Source: Paracyclopina nana (lineage: Eukaryota > Arthropoda > Copepoda > Cyclopoida > Cyclopettidae). From it: 64,000 nt of DNA. Under the pieces are notes generated by a model. That model ran no database searches and was not told where the DNA came from. It saw only the letters and a list, made by a program, of their open reading frames with translations. This document shows positions 48,901 through 57,416 of this stretch, in pieces; position 1 is the stretch's first letter, and each line of letters opens with the position of its first letter. The position numbers and the translations under genes were made by a program. The stretch is taken from positions 2,914,001 to 2,978,000 of the forward strand of contig JAGUCH010000001.1 in NCBI GenBank assembly GCA_019096065.1, in the 5' to 3' direction.

Positions 48901-51900
48901 GAGAAAACTCTCGGCAAATTGCGCCTTCCAGTTGCTCTAATTGCTTCTATAGCCCATTTCATCTCGGAATGAACAATTAGCAGTTAATTGCCTTCTCTAA
49001 TATTGCCTGCTTTCACATTTTGCACGGCAGGGACCTGTGGGCCATGGACTCGGGACGACTCAGCTTCGAATTGTGCGAGGCCAAAATTGAGGAGCATCGC
49101 AAGCAAGACGAGGTCACTGAGCCTTGCTGTGCCTGCGAAGAGGCCAAATACGAGGTCACGTTTGAAGGGTTGTGGTCTGAGAAAACGCACCCAAAGGACT
49201 TCCCTGCTAGCAGATGGCTGCTCCACTTTTCCGACATCATTGGAGCCTCACATAGTGCCGACTACAGGTTTCATTGAAAGCATTTTAACCTATGCGAGCG
49301 TAAAGTAATGCATCTTTGTTTAGGGTCTGGGAGTACGGCGGGATAGCCTCCAAAGGGCTCTCGCAGGTTGCCAAGTGGGGGTCGCCTCGGGTGCTGGAGA
49401 GTGAGCTGAAAGCCGAGAGCAACCATATTCGAACCATTATTAAAGCCAGGGGATTATGGTCGCCCAATGTCAACGGCAAGACATTCGCGGTGTTCAGGAC
49501 AGACAAGAAAAATCACTTGGTCTCGTTGGTATGTGAGCAGCGCGAGCTAAATCCAATTTTGAGCAGATATTCTACTTTACATGCTTTTCTGTACATTTCC
49601 TACACTATGTACCACTACACATGGAATGGGCTTTGTGTGGAGAATAATGGTGTGGGAATGAAATGGCTGGTTTTTGAGTCATTGATATGATTTTCGTGAC
49701 TACTTTATGGGCACAAGATTCGAATTTTGTAATTTTCCCTAGATCAAAAAATAGCTAGATTTTCGTCAAAGTTGGCCATAACCTAAAAGCGACAGGCTGT
49801 TTGAAAAATGGTCTGTGCTCTCGAGCTGAACTTTATTGCGAGCTTCCTTATAGAAGGAATAGCAGTGCAACGCTCTTCTTCTATATAGCAAGCCTATGCT
49901 GTAAGGTAGTATATATGGCGTACGTAGTTCGGACAGTTTCCTCAATATCGATGATGGTGAAGCTGTAATTGATCACTATCACATAGTAAAAGTTAGTGCG
50001 AAAAAGGTGCTTTCAAAGCATGGCCGAAGGAAAAGTCAACTTAAAGGCAATTTCGTCAGACATCTGAGTGGCACTAATTAAAATACTGCTGTCAAAAGGT
50101 TTCCATGCTTGGCCCCTCTCCCGACTGGATTGTCGGAGTGTCTGGCCTGGAACTGTGCCAGAGAAACTGCTCATGGTTGGAAAGCAAAGAGCTCTTTTTA
50201 TATCCTTGGGACGCGGGAGTGGATAGTGGCATTTCCTACGAGTCCCCTGATCAGCCCACCGAGCCTCAGCAGAACATAACGAGGTAACAAGGTGTCAAAT
50301 GCCTCCTCGGATATCCTAAAAGAGCATTTTCATTCCCCAGAATAACGAGCCGATATCCAGACGACCCTAGGCAGCCATTCTGGAACGAAACGGGGGCGCC
50401 GATGAAGCCACTAGCTAAATTGACCCTAACTCGTCAGAGGCTGTATAGGAAATCCTGCTCCAACGTGGAAGACGTCCCCTTTGCTGAGACTACTGGCTCG
50501 TCTGACTTTTACGATGATCATGGTAAGTACCCCGACAGCAGCTATTAGAAAGTTTGCTTTCTCTAAACAATGTCAAAACTCGGTCCCCATCACGAGAGCT
50601 AACAAGAAATGCATCTTCCACTACTACATCATTCGCTATATATCTGTGGGAAAACTTTTTTTCAATGTGAAATAGCAACTCATCGGCTACAGTACACTTA
50701 AAGCATAGCCTTTTTTATCCCAACTTTCGTGTCAAAGACTTCTTGTAGCTACAGCTAGAATAAGAAGCATGATGAGAGCTCGGAGTTGTGTTAATTTCCG
50801 CTGCTTAAATTGGAAAACGCTTCGTCGTCGGCTAAAATGTGGAAAGTTTCCCTTCGCACGAGGAGCTCGGCTTTAAATAGTTCATTAGGCAGACTAGCTG
50901 TGACATGGCTCTCCAGCTGTTTGACTTTTTGCTTTCCATGAAGCGGCCATTTTCGAGGATCACGCCACATTGCCAGGTTGCGACGCGTCGGAATGGAGTG
51001 CATGGTCATCCTGCTCGGTCACATGTGGCAAGGGAATTTCAATGAGGACAAGAACTTTTGTCATGCCGGAGAAGGCCCAAATGCTGGGATGTGACAGGCA
51101 AATGGTCCAGCGAGAAATGTGCTCAGCCCTTGTCCTATTATGCGAAGGTAACGTGACTGTAATTGAGAAGCCTCACTGGAATACGCAATTCCCCTTACAA
51201 ATTGTGTTTCGCAGACTCCGGCGGATTCTACTCGGAGGCGCCCGATAATTTTCTCCCCGACGACATGTGCGCCACGTCGGAGTGGTCGAGCTGGTCAGCC
51301 TGCTCGGCCTCGTGTGGCAAAGGCTACGAGTTGAGGACGCGGCGCTTCTACAATCGGATGGGCCGCAAGAAATGCCCCCACGTGGACACGACGGAGCGCA
51401 AGGGCTGCATGGCCTCCCTCTCCGCCTGCCCTCAATCCCAATTTGAGCCTGGAGGCTACCTCGCCAATCCCGACTGTGCCGTGACCTCGTGGAGCGACTG
51501 GTCGCCTTGCTCAGTCAGTTGTGGTAAGCCTCGTTTGCCATTCATCACGTCCCTCGAGGCGCGGCTTCCTCTGAGACAGAGCAAACATCTTGACGTTTAC
51601 TTTGCTTGCAGGGAAGGGGCTTAAGGTTCGGACAAGGCTGTATATGGTCTCTCGGCAGCAGCAGACCAACGTCGAATGCAATGTCCAGCTGATGGAAAAG
51701 GCCTTGTGCGAGGGCACGCGGACGGAGTGCGAGTTCAGCGAGGAGGACGCCCGTTTCATATGCAACCTCGACCCTGAGCCGGGCCCGTGCAGGGCTAACT
51801 ACATGCGCTGGCATTTCGACGCGGGCAAGAAGAAGTGCGCCCAATTCGTGTACGGTGGGTGCAGGGGGAACAGCAACAACTTCGAGCACTACTCGGACTG

Positions 51901-52892
51901 CACCAAGCTATGCGAGTCGAGGTCCCACCAACTTTTCCCCGCTGACGAAAGGCAGGACGACAACACACCTGAGCCCATCGATCTGACTCGCTACGAGCAA
52001 AAAATCACGACAGACGAGTACTACGACGACGATGCGAGCGTTCACGACGACTACCCCGACAGCAGAGATGCTTCTATGCAGAGCAAGTACAGCCAGATGA
52101 TGGCCTATTCTCAGGAGAGCTGGCAGGAGCGAAAACGGCGAATTATGGAGGAGGAACGCGAGCGCCAAATGAAGGATATGATGATGATGGCCTCGAAGGC
52201 CGAACTGCTGCCCCCGGTCGATTGCATCGTGACCGCCTGGTCTCCCTGGAGCGACTGCAGTGCGACCTGCGGTCGCGGCTTTCGCCGCAAGTTCCGCATG
52301 ATCAAAAGGCACCACAGTGGCGAGGGTCAGAAATGCCCCCGAAAGTTAGAGAGACGTCAAAAGTGTGAGTAGCAGCGGCCCGCACCTTATATAATGACAC
52401 TTGCGCGACTGCAAACTTTGCAAAGGTTTTCTTCGGCTTCCCCTTCAAACTTTTAATGCCATGCGCTTTCCGCCACACGGCACACACATATTGAGGTCGT
52501 TTATCCAAATTGAATAATTTTGGCGGAAAATTAGCTAATGGATGAGGCAAAAGCCTCTATGCATACTATATACAGCAAACGTGTCTAATTCCAATTATCT
52601 TCTTGGCAGTTCCCATGTTATACGGCTGTATAGTACTACTAAGCAGTCTGATGAGGCCAAAGGCTTGAGACTAATGATGCACATTTGTTTCTTGATAGGT
52701 AAGCTTCCCGATTGTGAGGAAGATTGCGTATTAAGTGACTGGGCCGAGTGGGGACCCTGCTCGCAGTCGTGCGGATCGGATGGAGTTCAAGAGCGAAAAA
52801 GGGAGGTCGCTAATGAAGTCCGCGAGGGCGGAAGGCCGTGTGGCCCGCGAATAGAGCGGAGAATCTGCCTGCTCGATGCCTGTCCGCAATAA
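45972..52892 (+). CDS. F-spondin/spondin-1-like matrix protein with Kunitz domain
   Basis: A secreted extracellular-matrix protein of the spondin family, known for axon guidance and cell adhesion. Ten coding exons: 45972-46172, 48491-48798, 49031-49267, 49324-49528, 50099-50283, 50341-50522, 50977-51147, 51215-51523, 51612-52364 and 52699-52892. All reading phases agree and give 914 residues. Order of parts: signal peptide (about 1-24, ending IWAKC), Reeler domain (about 25-170), Spondin-N domain (about 200-435, CEEAKYEVTFEGLWSEKTH), thrombospondin type-1 repeats at about 441, 515 and 583, a Kunitz domain (about 650-701) with canonical cysteine spacing 8-15-7-12-3, an acidic and methionine-rich linker, then two more TSRs (about 802 and 857). 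TSRs carry WSxWS, the C-mannosylation motif. The Kunitz P1 residue is Arg, suggesting trypsin-like targets. Intron 1 is 2.3 kb. The acceptor at 50977 is the weakest splice call. The TAA stop lies inside the AATAAA signal. Confidence 0.93.
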
Positions 52893-52893
52893 A
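52888..52893 (+). terminator. Poly(A) signal overlapping the spondin stop
   Basis: The last codons read CCG CAA TAA A, so AATAAA contains the stop codon. If used, cleavage 10-30 bases later falls within or beside the stop codon of the opposite-strand K2P gene. No other AATAAA is seen in the 21 bases separating the two genes. Confidence 0.55.
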
Positions 52894-52913
52894 GAGAATT
52901 TGTGTACCTTGCG

Positions 52914-55115
52914 TCAAAACGAGTAGACTTTATTAGTCTCTGTCCGGTTGAGGCTGGACTTTCGGAGGACCACCGATTCGCTGGTGCTGATGGGATTGAT
53001 GATGACCTGCGTCTGCTGCTCTTGATGGTGGCTTACCGTTGACGCGCAGCACTTCATCTTCATACTATTCTGGTTAATGAGGTCGTCCTCATCCTCTTCT
53101 TGGCTGTAACAGTCATAATTTCTTGGCAACCTTTTAGCATCCGCCCTCGTCGTCGTTGCGACTCTTCTATCACGACGTCTGCTACTACTACCAGCAGCAG
53201 TGGAGAGGCTCATCATTTCTTGATGAGATGGCTTTCTACAAATGCGTGCTTTGGCCACCTTTCTCAAATGTTTCACCCTCTGAGTGTGCGATCGGAGGAA
53301 AAATTGAGGCTGGATCCGAGCCACCTGGAATATTGATAGGGTACCACGCGCGTACATTATACGCGCACTTTAATCAAATGCTACGCACGCCTTTTCCTTT
53401 TCGGTCAAGCGGATCGGATGACTTTCTCATCATTGGACTCTGTGGACTCAAGTCGACGGCCGAGTCAAAGTTCCTCGCGTAGATAATGTCGGCCACATTG
53501 GTGATCCAGGCAGATAGGATTGCAAAGCCCACAGTGAACGAGACCAAAAGGCACCTACGTAATATGGTACACATGCACCACGAGAGTGCGGAAAGTAATT
53601 TTGCATTGCACAAAAGAAGAACCAACCTCAATTTGCCCAAAGTTGACGTCGGAACGACATCTCCCAGTCCAACTGTTGAAAACGTCACCACGGCGAAGTA
53701 GAAAGCTTCGAAAAAAGTTTTCTCCTCGAGGTAGCTCATGATGTATGACATGATGCCCAAGCTCAGAAATGTTACCAACGCCATAAACACAAAGGGCGGC
53801 GTTACAGGTAGGGAGCAGCCCCTGCAAGAAATAAACTTTTCTCAAGCCAAGTAGTTTTTAAAAGCATATGACTGACCAGCCAAAATGAGCAGTGCAGCAA
53901 AAACAGCGAAGCGAGCTCCAAGTCTTGAAGAGCAATAAGTGCAGAAAATATCCGAGCTGAGCAAGGGTGCTGAACCACAGAGGCACACTTGTGACAATGA
54001 ATAAAATGGTGAAGAGCTTTCCACCGGGTGTTCGGCATACCATGTCACCATAGCCTTTTCATGCAGAGAGATAATAGATAAGTAGTTGTTATACACAGCC
54101 TAAACTTTCCTCCTCCTCTTCAGCTGCGAGCATTTTGGCTATCTTTAACAAAGCTGCTACCTTAGGCTCAATTAAGATCTCCTACTCCAAGCGAGCTTGG
54201 GGATAGCACTAAAGAGGAGAACCATCCAGAATGCAGTAAGCTCCTGCTTTGAAAAATAAAAATTGTTTACTTCAAAGACGAATTCTAGATCAGGCTACAT
54301 ACTGGAAGGAAGTAATGGAATTTTTATACCATCACTTGAACGTTTTTTAGCTGGCATCTACATATAGCACTATCTGTTGAGTGGAATGTCGTCGACTAGA
54401 GCAACTAGGGGAATTTTTTTAAGATAGTGCCATTGAAGTGCTCAGCGTCAATCATCGCACTGAAGGAGATTACTTCTTCTAAGCCGTCGCAAAAGACAAA
54501 TTAATCTTCAATGCCGTAGCATATTGTGTACAAGTGGTAGAAAAAATGGCGCTCCTAGCTCAAACTTTGATGCAATTTAAACTTCGGTGCCTCTGAGTAG
54601 CATGTAGTGTACTACTACTTCTATATAACCGTGTAGCATAACTTTCTATATTCTACTGGCATAGTTTCTCGATGCTCAGTTTGATGAAGTAGCCGGGCAA
54701 TATTTTGGAAAATTGAAATTATACCAACAGTGGTGTAGAGCGAGGAGCAATAGTAGAGGCTGTTGACCAAGTCCCAACTTTGGTCCCATTTGGCCTCTAC
54801 CATTAGCTGCGCGGCCTCCATAACCTCATCAATAAGGCGTTGGTGGTGGTCACGATTGCAATCAGCTGAGGCTAATGAGCATGAATGGATTGTGCCATTG
54901 TCAAGGTAGCCAAAGAGCAACTCTTTTGTCCGATTCCACGTTGCTTCGCGGTGATGGCTGCGAGCTCGTTGGTAATCGTCTTCTAGGAGCATAACCAAGC
55001 AGGAGCAGACTCCGACATAGAAGCCAAAGAGGAACCATTGAGTGAGAAATCTAGCGAACTTCTGCCCGAGTTCCGATGATGTTGTCAACCCGTTGCAGCC
55101 AAGCATCATGGCCAA
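52914..55115 (-). CDS. Two-pore-domain potassium (K2P) channel
   Basis: A background K+ channel setting resting potential; two subunits form one pore. Minus-strand exons in coding order: 55115-54725, 54054-53877, 53821-53627, 53554-53389 and 53324-52914. All phases agree and give 446 residues. TM1 is about 23-44, followed by the extracellular cap with N-glycosylation sites (NRT, NGT). Pore loop 1 has TVGYGD (about 129-134, split by intron 1), then TM2 (LFTILFIVTSVPLWF), TM3 (PPFVFMALVTFLSLGIMSYI) and pore loop 2 (YFAVVTFSTVGLGD, about 231-244). TM4 is LLVSFTVGFAILSAW. The cytoplasmic tail is rich in Arg, Ser and Asp/Glu. The GLG second filter resembles TWIK-type channels. The start ATG may not be the true one: an acceptor-like CTCATCAG lies just upstream, so a further 5' exon is possible. 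The last splice (donor GTGCGT) is weak; without it the protein stops at 53374. Confidence 0.88.
52929..52934 (-). terminator. K2P poly(A) signal inside the last codons
   Basis: On the minus strand AATAAA is formed by the codons for Asn-Lys, four codons before the K2P stop. If this hexamer directs cleavage, the mRNA would end at or a few bases after the stop codon. No AATAAA occurs in the short minus-strand sequence beyond the stop, so use of this one is plausible but unproven. Confidence 0.4.
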
Positions 55116-55588
55116 CTGATGAGGATAAGCGCATGAGAAAGGCGAGGTACATGAATTGCTATGTTTGCCTTCTTCATGTGATAAACAACAGTATTTGTAG
55201 AATTATTTTTGGATGTGCATTGGTAATTAAGCAAGGCAAACACATGACACCAATGATATTACGCTTTATCTAGTAATCCTTGTGACTTCTTGCCGCGCAG
55301 CAGCGCATCTGCCATCTAATTAGTTTGACTTAGGGTTTGACAAGTTTGTCAAAGACTTTCTAATTCCTAGCTATTTCAACTTCTGAAAATATGTCATTTT
55401 CTAAAAAAGAAGTAAAATGGAAATAATCATCGCATAAAAGATAATGTGCGCTGGCAATACAAAAAAGGCTGAAATAAAACTCGTGCAATCTGCAACCTCG
55501 AAGCAGACAGAATATCTCGTGCGGCGAGGTTGCGTTATTACTCAAGAGAATAAATTGTTCCGGGAAAAAAGTAAACAAACTCGCACCT

Positions 55589-55615
55589 TCCTTTTCCGCT
55601 CGAATCGTACACACG
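55589..55615 (+). promoter_or_regulatory. TCT initiator and untranslated first exon of RpL27a
   Basis: TCCTTTTC matches the ribosomal-protein TCT initiator (YYC+1TTTYY) with transcription starting at C 55591. The mRNA would open with a terminal oligopyrimidine tract, CTTTTCC, as expected for a translationally controlled (5' TOP) message. A 25-base leader exon then ends at the donor ACACG/GTAAG (55615/55616), and the intron runs to the acceptor TTTGCAG at 55840. Confidence 0.65.
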
Positions 55616-55846
55616 GTAAGAAAACAAATTTTCTCTGCATTTAGCTCTTACGTTTTTCACATCTTTTGCGCAATCCTGCCTTCTTTTTTGAGGCCCACAT
55701 CATATCTCAAGAGTATAGTGGCTCCATTGAATTGGCTATTCTTAATGAAATCTCTCCAAATTGCCCTTAGAAGGCAGCTTTGCTCTTTCGTTTTGTCAGG
55801 CCAATAAGGTTTTTAATTTCTGTCATGTTTTCGGTTTGCAGCCGCC

Positions 55847-56296
55847 ATGAGTACCAACAAAAAGAAGACCAGGAAGCTCCGTGGCCACGTCTCTCACGGA
55901 CACGGCCGTATCGGCAAGCACAGGAAGCATCCTGGAGGTCGCGGTAACGCTGGTGGCCAGCACCATCACCGCATCAACTTCGACAAGTACCATCCCGGCT
56001 ACTTCGGTAAGGTCGGTATGCGCAACTTCCACGTGCACCCCAACCAGCCGAACCAGTACTGTCCGGCCATCAACCTCGACAAGCTCTGGTCTTTGGTATC
56101 TGAGCAGACCAGGGTCAAGTACGAGAAGAACACCAAGAAGGCACCCGTCATCGACATCAGCCGTGCGGGATATTTCAAGGTTCTTGGCAAGGGCAACCTG
56201 CCCAAGCAGCCCGTCATCGTGAAGGCCAGATTCTTCTCGAGGCAAGCCGAGGAAAAGATCAAGGCTGTCGGTGGCGCTTGCATTCTTACAGCTTAA
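55847..56296 (+). CDS. RpL27A: 60S ribosomal protein L27a (uL15)
   Basis: A large-subunit ribosomal protein of the uL15 family, 149 residues, near the usual length. The N-terminal half carries the universally conserved eukaryotic signature: [20 protein letters not shown], then [10 protein letters not shown] and [20 protein letters not shown]. The C-terminal half keeps [15 protein letters not shown] and [18 protein letters not shown]. The coding sequence is a single exon starting 6 bases after a 3' splice site, with an ATG in good context (CCGCCATGAG). The leader exon and 225-bp intron lie upstream. I looked for snoRNA boxes in the intron, since ribosomal-protein introns often host them, and saw none. 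It is divergent from the K2P gene and convergent with the sulfotransferase gene. Confidence 0.98.
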   Translation: MSTNKKKTRKLRGHVSHGHGRIGKHRKHPGGRGNAGGQHHHRINFDKYHPGYFGKVGMRNFHVHPNQPNQYCPAINLDKLWSLVSEQTRVKYEKNTKKAPVIDISRAGYFKVLGKGNLPKQPVIVKARFFSRQAEEKIKAVGGACILTA

Positions 56297-56303
56297 GTTG
56301 ATG

Positions 56304-56309
56304 AATAAA
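56304..56309 (+). terminator. Poly(A) signal of RpL27a
   Basis: AATAAA 7 bases after the RpL27a stop codon. Expected cleavage at about 56,320-56,335 touches the stop codon of the convergent sulfotransferase gene. Confidence 0.7.
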
Positions 56310-56331
56310 ACACACACTTTAATTTGCTAGT

Positions 56332-56337
56332 TTTATT
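56332..56337 (-). terminator. Poly(A) signal overlapping the sulfotransferase stop
   Basis: On the minus strand the end of the gene reads CAA AAA TAA AA, so AATAAA contains the stop codon TAA. Cleavage some 15-25 bases later would fall near the RpL27a stop and its own poly(A) signal. Confidence 0.6.
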
Positions 56338-57286
56338 TTTGGAACTGGTCTGCTGAAAGATCATAGAAAGGCTGAGGGTCGTAGTCGAACATCTCGTGGT
56401 CCAGCTTGTAAGCGTTGTGCAATTCCTCAATTGTGCTTCGATTGAGCCTCGAGTAGAATTCTACTAGCCTTAACGAGGTTGAGTGGCCTTGTCTAGAGTT
56501 GGTCCTTGGGAATCTGTTCGAGTATTCTGACAGGCCCAAATCTCCCAAGTACAAATCCAAGTCCTCCCGTATGGTTTCTAACTTCAATATGAAGTGTGGT
56601 CTCAGATTGGGGTCACACACTTGGCATACCCTCCAGTACGGCTCCCAGTGTGATCCGACGTCAGTCTGCATGGCCGTCCACTTGTGATTGCCAGCCGGAT
56701 TGTTGATGATGAGAGACACAAAGTCTTCCCACGAGAGCTCATCGTAGAAATACTTGCCTTCAGTACGGAAAATATACAGATATGCAGACAGCAGTCGCTC
56801 AAGGGGATGTCTCACCAGCAGAACCTTGGTATGCTCGAGTGCACACTGAGGCCAACAATCACTTGTAACAGGAAATACTCCCAATTTGGTTTCTGTCCCT
56901 CCAATTAATAAAGCACTTTCATGCTGCCTGTCCTCCATGAGCTCTTCCGAAAGAACTCGCAAAAAGTTGTGCACTGAATTTGAGCCAACTTTCTGAATTG
57001 AGCAAATCATAGTGAACCGTTGCTTGAATTGGAAATATCCAAAATCATTAATGGCTGAAGTGTTCTGCATAAACAAGGCAGCATATTCTGGCCTGAAAGG
57101 ATTAGAGTACTTTTGGCAAATCCGATCCAAGCGTGACCTTCTCTCAGCTAGAGCGTGTGAATTGTCAGTACAACTTCTTTCTTCAGTGGCTGTTTCTATG
57201 CCATTGCTAGCGAAGAACACAAAGATCACTAATATGGAAGAAAGTGCGACCAAATTGCACTTTAAAAATGCTCGTTTCCATCTCAT
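56333..57286 (-). CDS. Golgi carbohydrate sulfotransferase (HNK-1ST/CHST family)
   Basis: A type II Golgi enzyme predicted to move sulfate from PAPS to a sugar on glycoproteins or proteoglycans; the acceptor cannot be told. It is a single uninterrupted exon of 317 residues. A signal anchor lies at about 11-27 (NLVALSSILVIFVFFAS). The two PAPS-binding motifs of sulfotransferase family 2 are visible: the 5'-phosphosulfate loop at about 95-105 (CSIQKVGSNSV) and the 3'-phosphate loop at about 159-169 (RHPLERLLSAY), the latter canonical. The first loop departs from the usual PKVGSTxW form: the Pro is Gln, and the Thr/Trp positions are Asn and Val. K99 and S102, the key residues, remain. The lumenal domain has Cys pairs (CWPQC, CQVC) that may form disulfides. 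The upstream gap to the next minus-strand gene is about 130 bases. Confidence 0.9.
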   Translation of the reverse strand: MRWKRAFLKCNLVALSSILVIFVFFASNGIETATEERSCTDNSHALAERRSRLDRICQKYSNPFRPEYAALFMQNTSAINDFGYFQFKQRFTMICSIQKVGSNSVHNFLRVLSEELMEDRQHESALLIGGTETKLGVFPVTSDCWPQCALEHTKVLLVRHPLERLLSAYLYIFRTEGKYFYDELSWEDFVSLIINNPAGNHKWTAMQTDVGSHWEPYWRVCQVCDPNLRPHFILKLETIREDLDLYLGDLGLSEYSNRFPRTNSRQGHSTSLRLVEFYSRLNRSTIEELHNAYKLDHEMFDYDPQPFYDLSADQFQK

Positions 57287-57399
57287 TGCGATAATTCACC
57301 ACGCACATGGAATAGCCAGGTAGTGACAATCATGACTGATACGCTATGTGGATGCAAGTGATTACGAGGCATCTTTGAAATCTGCCCTTAGGGGATATT

Positions 57400-57405
57400 T
57401 TTATT
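57400..57405 (-). terminator. Poly(A) signal of the ePHD gene
   Basis: AATAAA on the minus strand, 12 bases after the stop codon of the extended-PHD gene and about 115 bases upstream of the sulfotransferase ATG. The sulfotransferase promoter and the end of the previous gene must share this interval. Confidence 0.6.
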
Positions 57406-57416
57406 ATGTTTTTTTT

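Noticed and set aside
52914-53357. Independent small gene on the minus strand
   Set aside because: It begins in frame right after a good acceptor (TTCCAG/GTGG) and joins the K2P exon in phase, so it is better read as the K2P tail exon.
53374-53790. K2P C-terminal half as one continuous exon ending at 53374
   Set aside because: Reading through adds 24 residues between pore loop 2 and TM4, contrary to the K2P fold. Good splice sites remove a 72-bp intron, and a further 64-bp intron leads to a phase-consistent tail exon. Kept only as a possible alternative isoform.
55616-55840. snoRNA in the RpL27a leader intron
   Set aside because: No paired C/D boxes or H/ACA signature could be recognised in the 225 bases.
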